A stretch of 64,000 bases of DNA from Myxococcaceae bacterium (GCA_016793095.1 JAEUJQ010000002.1:30640-94639), one strand, 5' to 3'. Shown: positions 9,416 to 18,487, numbered from the stretch's first letter. The notes: generated from the sequence alone by a model not told the origin. Program-made: numbers and translations.

Positions 9416-10897
9416 ATGCTCAGCGTGTGGGCCTCGATGCACCTGCTCGCCGCCACCTCCTCGGTGGTGGTGGTGGCCCTCGCGCTCTCGCGGCACTCGA
9501 ACCCCACCTTCCGCCTGCCGCTCGTCCTGGTGGCGGTGGACCAGTTCGTCTGGAACGTGGCGGCCGTCGGCGACGTGCTGACGGGCGACCCCGCGTACAA
9601 GTGGCTTGGCGCCCTCGTCACGCCGGTCTTCGGCACCTTCGGCCTGCACTTCCTGCTCGCCTTCACCGGCCGGCTCGCCCGCTTCCGCCGGCTGCTCGGC
9701 GCCCTGTACCTGCTGTTCGCCGTCGAGGCGGTGCTCGTGCTCCTCGACTGGCGCACCTCCCTCGTCCACTTCGAGGGGGGGCTGGGCACGCACGCCATCA
9801 TCGCGGCGGTCAGCAACCTGCCGGTGGTGCTGTTCGGCACCGTCCTGCTGCGCGGGCACCTGCGCGAGGTGGTGAGCGAGTCCGAGCGCCAGCGCACCTG
9901 GCTCTTCATCATCGCCATCGCGGTCGGCGTCCCGCTGCTGCTGACTGACCTGTTCTTCGACATGGGCCTCGACGTGCCCCCGCTCGCCACTGCCGGCGGC
10001 ACGGTGCTCAACACCCTCTTCATCGTCATCACGCTGGGCGTGTCGAACTCGTCGCGCCGGCAGCAGCTTGGCCAGGCGACCCTGCTCGCGCTCGTCGTCG
10101 TGGTGTCCTTCCTCACGCTCTTCAACGCGTTCCGCGACCGGCAGGGCGTGCTGGTGCTGTCGATGACGGTGCTGACGCTGGCGCTCGCGGCGGGCGCCCG
10201 GCTCGCGTGGCAGATGCTCGCGCGCCGGAACGAGGGGCTGACGCGCTTCGCGACCCTGGGCCGCTTCTCGGCGCAGATGGCGCACGACCTGAAGAACCCG
10301 CTGGCCGCCGCACGGGGCGCCGCCGAGCTGCTCGAAGGCGAGGTGAAGGCGCTCGGCAAGGACGAGCTGAGCCACTTCTCGGCGCTGCTCGTGCAGCAAC
10401 TCGACCGCCTCACCGCCATCATCGACCGCTACCAGCGCTTGTCGCGCATGGAGCTCGAGCGGCAGCCCGTGGACGTGAACGAGCTCGTGGCGCGCGTGTT
10501 GTCGCTGCAGGCGTTCGCGCAGGCAGGCGCCGTGACGCTCACCTCGCAGCTCGAGCCCGGCCTGCCGAAGGTGTCGCTCGACCCCGAGCTCGTCTCGTCG
10601 GTGCTCGAGAACCTGGTGAAGAACGCGTTCGAGGCGATGCCCGGCGGCGGCACGGTGACGGTCTCCACGGCCCGCCGGGAGAACACGCTCACGCTGGCCG
10701 TCACTGACACCGGCCCGGGAATGGACCCGCGCACGCGCGAGCAGGCCTTCCAGCTCTTCTTCACCACCAAGGCGAGCGGCAGCGGGCTGGGCCTGGCCTT
10801 CGTGAAGCAGATTGCGCTGGCCCATGGCGGCGACGTGCGCCTCGACTCGCACGAGGGCAAGGGCACCCGCGTCGAGCTGCGGCTGCCGTGCGCCTGA
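9416..10897 (+). CDS. Membrane sensor histidine kinase
   Basis: 493 residues. The N-terminal 260 residues are almost entirely hydrophobic with about eight predicted helices and no periplasmic domain, so the signal is probably sensed within the membrane or cytosol. The dimerisation/phosphoacceptor motif AHDLKNPLAA puts the phospho-His at 290. The ATPase domain has the N-box (ENLVKNAFEAMPGG), DTGPGM and GSGLGLAFVKQI. Architecture and neighbour resemble NtrB-type systems: an NtrC-family regulator gene starts about 50 bp downstream and is the obvious phosphotransfer partner. Confidence 0.9.
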   Translation: MLSVWASMHLLAATSSVVVVALALSRHSNPTFRLPLVLVAVDQFVWNVAAVGDVLTGDPAYKWLGALVTPVFGTFGLHFLLAFTGRLARFRRLLGALYLLFAVEAVLVLLDWRTSLVHFEGGLGTHAIIAAVSNLPVVLFGTVLLRGHLREVVSESERQRTWLFIIAIAVGVPLLLTDLFFDMGLDVPPLATAGGTVLNTLFIVITLGVSNSSRRQQLGQATLLALVVVVSFLTLFNAFRDRQGVLVLSMTVLTLALAAGARLAWQMLARRNEGLTRFATLGRFSAQMAHDLKNPLAAARGAAELLEGEVKALGKDELSHFSALLVQQLDRLTAIIDRYQRLSRMELERQPVDVNELVARVLSLQAFAQAGAVTLTSQLEPGLPKVSLDPELVSSVLENLVKNAFEAMPGGGTVTVSTARRENTLTLAVTDTGPGMDPRTREQAFQLFFTTKASGSGLGLAFVKQIALAHGGDVRLDSHEGKGTRVELRLPCA

Positions 10898-10948
10898 GCG
10901 GCCAACACTCCATCGACATCGGGAGCGACCTGCACTGTGCTGCGTCCC

Positions 10949-12325
10949 ATGGCTGATGCTGCGAGCGTGCTGGTGGTCGATGACGACGTCGCGGTGGGCA
11001 CGGTGCTGGCCGCGCTGCTCAAGCAGAACGGCTTCGACACCACCTTCGTACCGAACGCCCAGGCGGCCCTCGCGACGCTCGAGAAGCGCCCCTTCGACCT
11101 CGTGATGTCCGACGTGCGCATGCCCGGCATGGACGGCTTCGAGCTGCTCGCCACCTTGAAGCGCCTGATGCCCGAGGTGCCGGTGGTGCTGCTCACCGCG
11201 CACGGCACCGTGTCGATGGCGGTGGACGCCATGAAGGCCGGGGCCGCCGACTTCGTGATGAAGCCCTTCGCGAAGGACGAGGTGCTCTTCTGCGCGCGGA
11301 AGGCGCTGGGCCTCACCCAGGGGCCGCGAGGCGCTCCGCCCGCCCAGGAGCTGGCGTCCGACGACGGCATGGTGGGCCGCTCGAAGGCGCTCGACGGCGT
11401 GAAGGAGCTCATCGGCAAGGCGGCGTCGAGCCAGGCCACCGTGCTCATCCTCGGCGAGACGGGCACGGGCAAGGAGCTGGCCGCGCGCGCCATTCACGCC
11501 CGCTCGAGCCGCGCGAAGGAGCCCTTCGTGCGCCTCACCGGCGGCGCCATTCCCGACACGCTCTTCGAGTCCGAGCTCTTCGGCTACGAGAAGGGCGCCT
11601 TCACGGGCGCGGTCAACCGCAAGCCCGGCCGCGTCGAGCTCGCGAAGGGCGGCACGCTCTTCCTCGACGAGGTGGGCGAGCTGTCGATGCCGATTCAGGT
11701 GAAGCTGTTGCGCCTCATCCAGGAGCGCGAGTTCGAGCGCGTGGGCGGCACCGAGACGTTGAAGGCCGACGTGCGCTTCGTGGCGGCGACGCACCGGCCG
11801 CTGGAGCAGATGGTGAAGGAGGGCAGCTTCCGCGAGGACCTCTTCTACCGGCTCAACGTCATCCCGCTGGTGCTGCCGCCGCTCCGCGAGCGCGCCGACG
11901 ACATCGAGGCGCTGGCGGCGCACTTCGTGGCTCAGCTCGGAAAGACGCATGGGCGACCGCAGGCGCGCCTCACGCCCCAGGCGCTGGCGGTGCTTCGCGC
12001 TCAGCCGTGGCCCGGCAACGTGCGCCAGCTCCAGAACTTCCTCGAGCGGCTCGTGGTGCTGGCCTCGTCGGACGAGCTCAGCGACGCGGACGTGCAGCGC
12101 GAGCTCGGCCGCGCGGGAGCTCCCACCGCCGGCGCCGTCACGCCTCCGTCCGCGACTCCGCCCTCGGCGCCCGGCTCGCTCGACGAGAAGCGGAAGGACG
12201 CCGAGCGCAGCGCCGTGCAGCAGGCGCTCGACCAGGCGAAGGGCAACCGCGCGCTCGCCGCCCGGCTCCTCGGCGTCAGCCGGCGCACGCTGTATTACAA
12301 GCTCGAAGCGCTCGGCCTGAAGTGA
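10949..12325 (+). CDS. NtrC-family sigma-54-dependent response regulator
   Basis: 458 residues from the ATG at 10949; a GTG at 10937 is also possible. The receiver domain has the DDD acidic pocket and phospho-acceptor Asp55 in VMSDVRMPG. The AAA+ domain has Walker A GETGTGKE (from residue 169), the sigma-54 contact loop GAFTGA (from 216) and a Walker B with LFLDEVG. The C-terminus is a Fis-type helix-turn-helix ending in RLLGVSRRTLYYKLEALGL. It should activate sigma-54 promoters when phosphorylated by the histidine kinase encoded just upstream. Its stop overlaps the start of the next gene by GTGA. Confidence 0.93.
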   Translation: MADAASVLVVDDDVAVGTVLAALLKQNGFDTTFVPNAQAALATLEKRPFDLVMSDVRMPGMDGFELLATLKRLMPEVPVVLLTAHGTVSMAVDAMKAGAADFVMKPFAKDEVLFCARKALGLTQGPRGAPPAQELASDDGMVGRSKALDGVKELIGKAASSQATVLILGETGTGKELAARAIHARSSRAKEPFVRLTGGAIPDTLFESELFGYEKGAFTGAVNRKPGRVELAKGGTLFLDEVGELSMPIQVKLLRLIQEREFERVGGTETLKADVRFVAATHRPLEQMVKEGSFREDLFYRLNVIPLVLPPLRERADDIEALAAHFVAQLGKTHGRPQARLTPQALAVLRAQPWPGNVRQLQNFLERLVVLASSDELSDADVQRELGRAGAPTAGAVTPPSATPPSAPGSLDEKRKDAERSAVQQALDQAKGNRALAARLLGVSRRTLYYKLEALGLK

Positions 12326-12867
12326 CCCATCACGTGGAGCCCCGGCCGACAGGTGTGCAGACCGCTCCCTGGCACACCCCGCCACCCCGCCAGGCCGCGC
12401 TCGTCGCCGCCGTCGTCGCCCGCAGCGCCCGGAGCTACCGCCGGCTCGAGCTCATCGTGTGGGCCGCGTGCCTGTTCATCGTCGGGCTGGTGGCGGCGAC
12501 GTCGGGCAGCGGCGCGCTCAGCGCGTTCACGGAGGGGCTCGCGCTGGTGACGGTGATGTTCGGCGCGCCGGTGTCGGTCTTCTCGGCCCTCAACCGTTCG
12601 CGCATCCGCCAGCTCGCCACCGATGGCGTCCTCGCACCGGCGACCGTGACTGCCTCACGGCTGGTGGGAGCGCCTGGAACCGCCATCGCCGAGGTGACCG
12701 TCACGTTCGTCCGCGGTGACGGCCGAGCAGTCGCCGCGCGCGCGTCGGGTGTGCCTGCCGGGCTGCAGGTTGGCGCGGCGGCGAGGGTGCTGGTCGTCGA
12801 GGCCACGCCTCCTCGCGTCGGCCTCGTCCTGCCCGACGACGCGCTCATCGTGGCGCGCGTGGAATGA
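12322..12867 (+). CDS. Small membrane protein of unknown function
   Basis: 181 residues if translation begins at the GTG at 12322, which overlaps the regulator's TGA by GTGA and suggests translational coupling; GTGs at 12334 and 12355 are alternatives. Two hydrophobic segments (about residues 48-66 and 76-95) are followed by a soluble beta-rich domain of roughly 80 residues. No family was recognised. The coupling implies a role connected with the two-component pair, perhaps as an accessory membrane protein, but this is inference. Confidence 0.5.
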   Translation: MTHHVEPRPTGVQTAPWHTPPPRQAALVAAVVARSARSYRRLELIVWAACLFIVGLVAATSGSGALSAFTEGLALVTVMFGAPVSVFSALNRSRIRQLATDGVLAPATVTASRLVGAPGTAIAEVTVTFVRGDGRAVAARASGVPAGLQVGAAARVLVVEATPPRVGLVLPDDALIVARVE

Positions 12868-12916
12868 GCCACGGGTTCGAGCGCCGTCTTGATGCCGCGC
12901 GCGAGCAGCACCACCT

Positions 12917-14371
12917 TCAGCCGGTTGGCAGGAACCAGAAGTTCGAGGAGCCCGAGGGCAGGTAGATGAAGCCGCGCAGGAGCGGCAGGTACCGCCAGCG
13001 GTTGTAGACGCCGTTGGCGCCGTCGGGCGGGGTCGGGCCCGTTGTCGCCTGCAGGCTCGTCTCGAAGGTGACCGGGTCGATGCGGACGACCGTGCCGCCC
13101 GCGCGGGGTTTGAAGAAGTACGCGTCGAGCGAGCTCACGTACTCCAGCCCGGCGCCGCTCTGGGCCATCGTCGTCGCGTGCGTGCCGGTGAAGGTCACGT
13201 CGGTGGCGGTCGAGCCCGGGTTCGTCGTCACCAGCAGGCCCTGCCGCTGCGCCACCCGGTACAGGTTGCTCGCGAAGAGCACGCGGCTGCGGGTGGTGTC
13301 GAAGGCCGACGCCGACGCGCTGACGACGTCGTTGTTGGCGTAGCCCGGCCGCGCGGCCAGCGTCTCCCAGGTGGCGGTCGTGGCGCTCCACTTCCTGAAG
13401 TTGCCGCCGACGAAGGTGTACACGTCGTCGGTGAGCGCGTCCTGGGCGTAGGGGCGGTCGATGTTCGGCCCGCCCGTGGCTCCTGCGGGGAAGGCGCCCT
13501 GCGGGTCCCAGTCGTTGGTGGTGAGGTTGAAGGCATCGACGAAGGTGTTGTTCTTGTTCCCGGTGCCCCAGTTCGAGCCGGCCGACAGCTTGAAGATGCG
13601 GCCGCGCGCGCGAACGTACTGGAGCGCGTAGTACAGGTGCGTCGAACTCGGCCGACCATCGGAGTAGTAGTCGACGTCGATGCTGATGGTGGAGCCGGGG
13701 CTCGGACCACGCAGGAGCCTCCAGCGAGGCTGATCCGCCTGCAGGTCGATGTCGTACGCCTCGTTCCCGGCCCAGTCGCCGTGACCGCCCGCGCAGGCGA
13801 GGTACACGCGGTTGTTGTCACGATTCACGGCCAGCCCGTTCCACGCGTTGATGCGCGCGGTGGGCGCGACCATCATCGTGGCGTTGAAAGGGTCAACCAC
13901 GCGGAGCCCCGAAAGCGCCGAGCCGGGCACCTCGAGCCACTGCCACGCGACCGCGCCCGACCGCCAGGCAGGGACGCCGGCGTCGATTGGCCCGGGGCTC
14001 CCGCCTGCCGCGACAGTGCCGCCAGCGGAGCCGCCTGCCGTGGAGCCGCCTGCCGTGGAGCCGCCTGCCGTGGAGCCGCCAGCCGTGGAGCCGCCTGCCG
14101 TGGAGCCGCCAGCCGTGGAGCCGCCAGCCGTGGAGCCGCCAGCCGTGGAGCCGCCAGCCGCGGAACCGCCAGCCGCGGAGCCGCCAGCCGTGGAACCGCC
14201 AGCCGCAGTTGAGCCTCCAGCTGTGGAGCCGCCCGCCATCGCTCCTCCTGCGGTGCCTCCTCCCGTCGCAGAACCTCCGGCAGTGCCAGACCCTCCGTCA
14301 AACGAGCTGATGGATGCGTCGCAGGAGAGGAACAGCGTCACCGTCATCGTCGCCACGCAGCCTCGGAGCAT
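12917..14371 (-). CDS. Lipoprotein with long GGSTA linker and propeller-like domain
   Basis: 484 residues. The ATG at 14371 precedes a signal ending LFLSC. Residues about 25-125 are a Gly-Gly-Ser-Thr-Ala linker encoded by about fourteen copies of a 15-bp repeat. The remaining 350 residues contain repeated strands such as NRVYLACAGGHGDW, DDVYTFVGG and RVLFASNLY, spaced like blades of a kelch- or galactose-oxidase-type beta-propeller. It is probably anchored in the outer membrane with the propeller held away from the surface. Function unknown. Confidence 0.7.
   Translation of the reverse strand: MLRGCVATMTVTLFLSCDASISSFDGGSGTAGGSATGGGTAGGAMAGGSTAGGSTAAGGSTAGGSAAGGSAAGGSTAGGSTAGGSTAGGSTAGGSTAGGSTAGGSTAGGSTAGGSAGGTVAAGGSPGPIDAGVPAWRSGAVAWQWLEVPGSALSGLRVVDPFNATMMVAPTARINAWNGLAVNRDNNRVYLACAGGHGDWAGNEAYDIDLQADQPRWRLLRGPSPGSTISIDVDYYSDGRPSSTHLYYALQYVRARGRIFKLSAGSNWGTGNKNNTFVDAFNLTTNDWDPQGAFPAGATGGPNIDRPYAQDALTDDVYTFVGGNFRKWSATTATWETLAARPGYANNDVVSASASAFDTTRSRVLFASNLYRVAQRQGLLVTTNPGSTATDVTFTGTHATTMAQSGAGLEYVSSLDAYFFKPRAGGTVVRIDPVTFETSLQATTGPTPPDGANGVYNRWRYLPLLRGFIYLPSGSSNFWFLPTG
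14025..14240. repeat. 15-bp coding minisatellite (GGSTA linker)
   Basis: Imperfect tandem copies of gtggagccgcctgcc / gtggagccgccagcc, about fourteen units, encode the GGSTA linker of the minus-strand lipoprotein. The alternating third-base variants suggest slippage expansion. Confidence 0.8.
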
Positions 14372-14395
14372 TGGCTGAGTATGAAGCCAGCCGCC

Positions 14396-14605
14396 CACTT
14401 GATGAAGCTCGTGGTTGCTGCGAGCGCCAGCCCCGAGCGCCCCGCGGTGGACGCCGGCCTCGACGGCGGCCCAACGGTCGATGCCGGCGACAGCGCTTCA
14501 TCCGGGAACGCGCCTCGGGAGTACGCCGTAGGCTGCAGCTCCTCGGCGGTCGGCCCCGCCCTGGTTCTCGCCGTCCTGGCTCGTTCGACGTCGAGGCGCT
14601 CGTCG
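14396..14605 (+). pseudogene. Orphan MYXO-CTERM-like C-terminal tail
   Basis: On the plus strand this stretch encodes a D-A-G linker (AVDAGLDGG, TVDAGDS) followed by YAVGCSSSAVG, a hydrophobic run (PALVLAVLA) and a basic end (RSTSRRS). That order (Gly-Cys motif, transmembrane helix, Arg cluster) is the MYXO-CTERM sorting signal. No coding body precedes it: upstream lies the divergent lipoprotein. No stop follows the Arg cluster and codon bias then fades. I read it as the tail of a deleted surface-protein gene; this is inference from pattern. Confidence 0.45.
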
Positions 14606-14794
14606 CCCGGCGTACCGGCGAAGAACGAGCTGACCTGCGTCACGCCGGGTCGCGTCCGCGTTGAACTCACACTCGCGTTCAGCCGAGGATGCGAGGCGAT
14701 GACTCCTGGGATGACGGGCCGGGTCCCAGTCTTCGCGAACCCTGGCCGGGTGCCGTTGCCCCCGGTGGACCCGTCACGACCGACTGGCGGGCGG

Positions 14795-15340
14795 ATGAAG
14801 GGCTTCGGGCTCCTGCACCTCCTCGAGTACGCGCAGGCGAAGTACGGCGCCGAGGTGATGCAGCCCTGGGTCGAGCAGCTGCCTGCGCCGCTCCAGCGCT
14901 ACACGGTGACGGCCGGGCTCACCTCCATCGGCTGGCTCCCCATGGAGCTCTACTTCTCTGCCATCGAGCACCTGGTGAAGACGCAGCACCACGGCGACGT
15001 GCGCGCGGCCCTCGACATCGGCCACGCCATGGCCGCTCGCGACATCGGCGCCTTCTTCCGAACGGCGATGAGCTTCGCGACGCCGCCGACTGTGTTCTCC
15101 CTCGCCGGCCGCTTCTGGCGCAGCTACTTCGACTTCGGCGAGCTGGCGGTGACGAAGAAGCAGCCCCCGACCGCGGACGCCGAGCTGCGCGACTGGCCGC
15201 TGAGAGCCGAGGTGGCGTACCACGAGCTCGCGGGGTCCTTCATCGCGTGGATGGAGGCGTCGAAGGCGAAGGACGTGAGGCTGACGCGCTTCGAGCTCAC
15301 CTCACCCGGGCTGCTGTCCCTCACGATTCACTGGAGCTGA
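14795..15340 (+). CDS. TIGR02265-like myxobacterial protein
   Basis: 181 residues from the ATG at 14795, the first Met consistent with family length; the frame extends upstream into the orphan tail region but without a good start there. The helical N-terminal half (LLHLLEYAQAKYGAEVMQPW, then a Leu/Tyr-rich core) and the strand-rich C-terminus ending LSLTIHW resemble the roughly 180-residue family found expanded in myxobacteria (TIGR02265, DUF2378), whose role is unknown. The adjacent metallophosphoesterase gene begins 1 bp after the stop, implying one transcription unit. Confidence 0.5.
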   Translation: MKGFGLLHLLEYAQAKYGAEVMQPWVEQLPAPLQRYTVTAGLTSIGWLPMELYFSAIEHLVKTQHHGDVRAALDIGHAMAARDIGAFFRTAMSFATPPTVFSLAGRFWRSYFDFGELAVTKKQPPTADAELRDWPLRAEVAYHELAGSFIAWMEASKAKDVRLTRFELTSPGLLSLTIHWS

Positions 15341-15341
15341 G

Positions 15342-15965
15342 ATGCCGACGCTGCGCCTCGTCGCCATGGCCGACACGCACGGCGCCCACCACCGCCTCGA
15401 GGTGCCCGACGGCGACGTGCTCATCCACGCGGGCGACCTCACGCCCCGCGGCACCCGCCCTCAGCTCGAAGAGGTGACGCGGTGGCTGCGCTCGCTGCCG
15501 CACCGCCACAAGCTCGTCGTCGCCGGCAACCACGACTTCTTCGTCCAGGAGCAGCCTGCGGAGGCGCGGCCGCTCTTCCAGGGCCTCACCTACCTCGAAG
15601 ACTCGGAGACGACCGTCGAGGGCCTGCGGGTCTGGGGCAGCCCCTGGCAGCCGTGGTTTCACGACTGGGCCTTCAACCTGCAGCGCGGCCCCGACCTCGA
15701 CGCGAAGTGGCAGCTCATCCCCGAGGGCGTGCACGTGCTGGTGACGCACGGACCGCCGGCCGGGCTGGGGGACCGCTGCTGGGACGGACGGCGCGTCGGC
15801 TGCGAGGACCTGCTGCGCCACCTGGACCGCGTGCGGCCGAAGCTGCACCTGTTCGGGCACATCCACGAGGACCGGGGCGAGTGGCGGCACGGCGAGACGC
15901 GCGTGGTGAACGTGACGACGAGCGACTGCGAGCTGCCCTGCACCGTGCTCGACGTCAGCACCTGA
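15342..15965 (+). CDS. Calcineurin-like metallophosphoesterase
   Basis: 207 residues. The five metal-binding blocks are all present: DTHG (residues 11-14), GDL, GNHD, THGPP and GHIHE. The order and compact length resemble the MPPED/239AB-like phosphodiesterases rather than exonucleases. It should hydrolyse a phosphomonoester or phosphodiester with two metal ions in the cytosol; the substrate is unknown. It starts 1 bp after the preceding gene. Confidence 0.88.
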   Translation: MPTLRLVAMADTHGAHHRLEVPDGDVLIHAGDLTPRGTRPQLEEVTRWLRSLPHRHKLVVAGNHDFFVQEQPAEARPLFQGLTYLEDSETTVEGLRVWGSPWQPWFHDWAFNLQRGPDLDAKWQLIPEGVHVLVTHGPPAGLGDRCWDGRRVGCEDLLRHLDRVRPKLHLFGHIHEDRGEWRHGETRVVNVTTSDCELPCTVLDVST

Positions 15966-16042
15966 AGCGACGGTGACTGGTTTCTGCCGACCCGCGCGGA
16001 ACGATGGTAGACGCGCGGCTCCCTCACGAAAGGAACCACTCC

Positions 16043-16525
16043 ATGACGAACCGGCTCTCGATTGTCGCAGCTGCACTCCTGATGGCCTGTGGCGGGCCCG
16101 GCACCAGCGGAAACACAGGTGGTGGCAGTGCCGGGGGCGGCGGCGCAGGCGGGAGCGCCGCGGGTGGCAGCGCGGGTGGCAGCGGCACGGGGAACATCGC
16201 GTGCGTCGCCGGCCAGCAGTGCAACTGCAACTCCGGCACGTGCACGCTGGTGTGTCCAGGGACCGGCGATTGCCAGACGAACTGCACGGGCGCGACCTGT
16301 ACCGTCAACTGCGCCGGGAGCGGCATGTGCCAGCTCACCTGCGCCGCGGGCGCGACGTGCACGTTGAACTGCGCGAGCGGCAACTGCCAGCTCAACGGCA
16401 TGAGCGCCGTCTCCACCACCCACAACTGCAGCGCAGCGCCTTCGTGCCAGCAGACCTGCGTGAGCGTGGCCTCGTGCAAGCAGAACGCTGGCACCGGCAC
16501 AGCGAACTGCACCGGCTGCAACTGA
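16043..16525 (+). CDS. Lipoprotein with a Cx3C ladder repeat
   Basis: 160 residues. The ATG at 16043 has an aagga ribosome binding site and opens a lipoprotein signal (ALLMAC). After a short Gly-Ser linker comes a remarkably regular region in which CxxxC pairs recur every 9 residues or so (CTLVC, CQTNC, CTVNC, CQLTC, CTLNC, later CQQTC). The regular spacing suggests a disulfide-stapled beta-helix or ladder. No Cys-rich domain I know matches exactly. Probably exposed on the outer membrane. Confidence 0.75.
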   Translation: MTNRLSIVAAALLMACGGPGTSGNTGGGSAGGGGAGGSAAGGSAGGSGTGNIACVAGQQCNCNSGTCTLVCPGTGDCQTNCTGATCTVNCAGSGMCQLTCAAGATCTLNCASGNCQLNGMSAVSTTHNCSAAPSCQQTCVSVASCKQNAGTGTANCTGCN

Positions 16526-16535
16526 GGGCGCCTCG

Positions 16536-16781
16536 ATGAGCACCGAAGAGGAGCTGCGGGCCGAGCTCGAGAAGCTCAAGGCCGAGAACGAAGCGCTGAA
16601 GAGCCGAGGGGCGAAGGGCATCTCGATGAAGGTGTCTGAGAAGGGCGCGGTGAGCATCTACGGCATGGGGCGCTTCCCGGTGACGCTCTACATGGAGCAG
16701 TGGCTCAAGCTGCTCGACATGGCCGACGACATTCGCGCCTTCATCAAGGACAACGAGGCGAAGCTGAAGAAGAAGGAGTGA
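16536..16781 (+). CDS. Conserved small protein with N-terminal coiled coil
   Basis: 81 residues. Residues 1-25 form a short acidic/Leu coiled coil (EELRAELEKLKAENEALK), followed by a compact domain containing VSIYGMGRFPVTLYMEQWLK and a charged C-terminal helix. Similar small proteins occur in several proteobacterial and myxobacterial genomes without known function, as far as I recall. It starts 10 bp after the Cys-ladder lipoprotein gene. Confidence 0.6.
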   Translation: MSTEEELRAELEKLKAENEALKSRGAKGISMKVSEKGAVSIYGMGRFPVTLYMEQWLKLLDMADDIRAFIKDNEAKLKKKE

Positions 16782-16846
16782 CACGCGCCGGTGTCGCTGG
16801 CGGCCGGCGGGCTCGACGAGGAGGACGCACCGGGTACGGTTGCCAG

Positions 16847-18487
16847 GTGCGACCCCTCGTTGGCGCTGTGCTGGTGCTGGCTGCGTGTGGAGCGCCCACG
16901 GTCGGACTCGATGGCGGCAGCGACCCGGGCGACGCGGGCGCGGTCATGGCCGACGCTGGTTCGCTGGCAGACGCGGGCTCCGCGTCCGACGCGGGGGCCT
17001 TGTCTGATGCGGGCTCCGTCTTCGACGCGGGGAGCGTCATCGACGCCGGGGCGCTGGCGTCCGACGGAGGCGCCACGTCTGAGGACGCAGGCTCTGTCCT
17101 CGACGCGGGGCTGCTCGACGGCGGCGCCCTGTCCGAGGACGCGGGCTCTGTCCTCGACGCGGGGCTCGTCAATGACGGTGGAGTGCTGCCGGTCTCCGAC
17201 GGCGGCGCCCTGTCCGAGGACGCGGGCTCTGTCCTCGACGCCGGCCCGTCCGACGGCGGCGTGCTGGGTGACGGTGGCGCAGCACAAGATGCCGGCGGTT
17301 CGCCCGTCGATTCCGGAGCGGCTGACGCAGGCCCCTTCGTCGACGCGTGCGCCTCCCAGATGGCGGCGTGCCCGGCGATGCCGAGCATCACGGAAGGTGG
17401 CGGGCTGCGCGCCATCAACCGCTGTGCCTTCCCGATGGGGTTGGCCGCGGGCTCCTTCGGCAACACCGCGCTCCTCGACGCCCTCGCGCTGCGCACCACG
17501 CCGGTGACGGTCGCGCAGCTCGTCGCCGACACGAACCGGGTCGCCACCCAGACGACGATGGCGCCCGGCAACCCTCCAGGCCTCGCGTACGCGTTCCGCT
17601 GGAACATGGAGGACGACACCTCCACCACGTGGATTCCCCAGGGCATCACCGGCAGCGCCGACGCGACCGCGAGCGGGCTCTGGGCCGGCCGCCGCGTGGT
17701 GCTGGTGAGCTGGTACGAGGACGCGGGGCTGCAGAAGGGCGTGCGCATCGCCTTCGTCGACGTCACCACGCCCAGCGCGCCGCGCTACCGCTTCGCGCTG
17801 CTCGTCCAGCCCACGGGCACTCCTGCCGCGCCCAGCTTCACGCAGGTCGATGCGCACGCGGGCGGCATGGTCTGGTTCGGCTCGTACCTCTACATGGCGC
17901 AGACGGGCAGCGGCTTCCGCGTGTTCGACCTGACGCGGGTGATGCAGGTGGCCACCGACCTCGACGTGATGGGCTGCACCGCGACGACGTGCCGCGCCGG
18001 CCTCTACAAGTACGTCCTTCCGCAGGTGGCCGCGTACACCGACCTCTCGAGCTGCAACCCGCTCTTCTCGTGGGTGTCCCTCGACCGGGCGAGCTCGCCT
18101 CCCGCGCTCGTCTCGGGTGAGTACTGCAGCGGCACCGCCTGCTCCGCGCCCCTCGCCGGTCGCGTCTTTCACTGGCCGCTCGACGCCGCGACGGGCCGGT
18201 TGCGTGGCGCGACGACCTGGCCGACCTTCGCGGCGTACATGGGCCACCGCCAGGTGCAGGGTGGGGCCTTCCGCGCGGGCGTCACCTGGCTCTCGTCGAG
18301 CGCGCCGCCGGCCGGCGCAGGGGCGCTCTACACCGTCAACGCCACCCGCGGCCTCACCTCGCAGTTCATCGACGCGCCAGAGGACCTGATGGTGGATGAG
18401 GCGAACGGCGTGCTGTGGAGTCAGTCGGAAGGCGCTGGAGACCGGGTCGTGGTGGCCGTTCGGTTCACCAGCTACCCGCTGCCGTGA
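16847..18487 (+). CDS. Lipoprotein with Asp-Ala-Gly repeat linker
   Basis: 546 residues. The GTG at 16847 directly precedes a signal ending VLAAC; extending upstream would remove the signal. Residues about 20-165 are dense Asp-Ala-Gly repeats (DAGSVLDAG and variants), a low-complexity acidic linker. The C-terminal 370 residues carry paired Cys and strands such as GGMVWFGSYLYMAQTG and FRVFDLTRV, which recall a beta-propeller or LVIVD-like repeat. Function unknown; probably surface-exposed. Confidence 0.7.
   Translation: MRPLVGAVLVLAACGAPTVGLDGGSDPGDAGAVMADAGSLADAGSASDAGALSDAGSVFDAGSVIDAGALASDGGATSEDAGSVLDAGLLDGGALSEDAGSVLDAGLVNDGGVLPVSDGGALSEDAGSVLDAGPSDGGVLGDGGAAQDAGGSPVDSGAADAGPFVDACASQMAACPAMPSITEGGGLRAINRCAFPMGLAAGSFGNTALLDALALRTTPVTVAQLVADTNRVATQTTMAPGNPPGLAYAFRWNMEDDTSTTWIPQGITGSADATASGLWAGRRVVLVSWYEDAGLQKGVRIAFVDVTTPSAPRYRFALLVQPTGTPAAPSFTQVDAHAGGMVWFGSYLYMAQTGSGFRVFDLTRVMQVATDLDVMGCTATTCRAGLYKYVLPQVAAYTDLSSCNPLFSWVSLDRASSPPALVSGEYCSGTACSAPLAGRVFHWPLDAATGRLRGATTWPTFAAYMGHRQVQGGAFRAGVTWLSSSAPPAGAGALYTVNATRGLTSQFIDAPEDLMVDEANGVLWSQSEGAGDRVVVAVRFTSYPLP

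Noticed and set aside
9374..12385. A 1003-codon minus-strand frame opposite the histidine kinase and NtrC genes
   Set aside because: Residues are dominated by Arg, Glu, His and Leu without domains, and the plus-strand genes have complete signature motifs.
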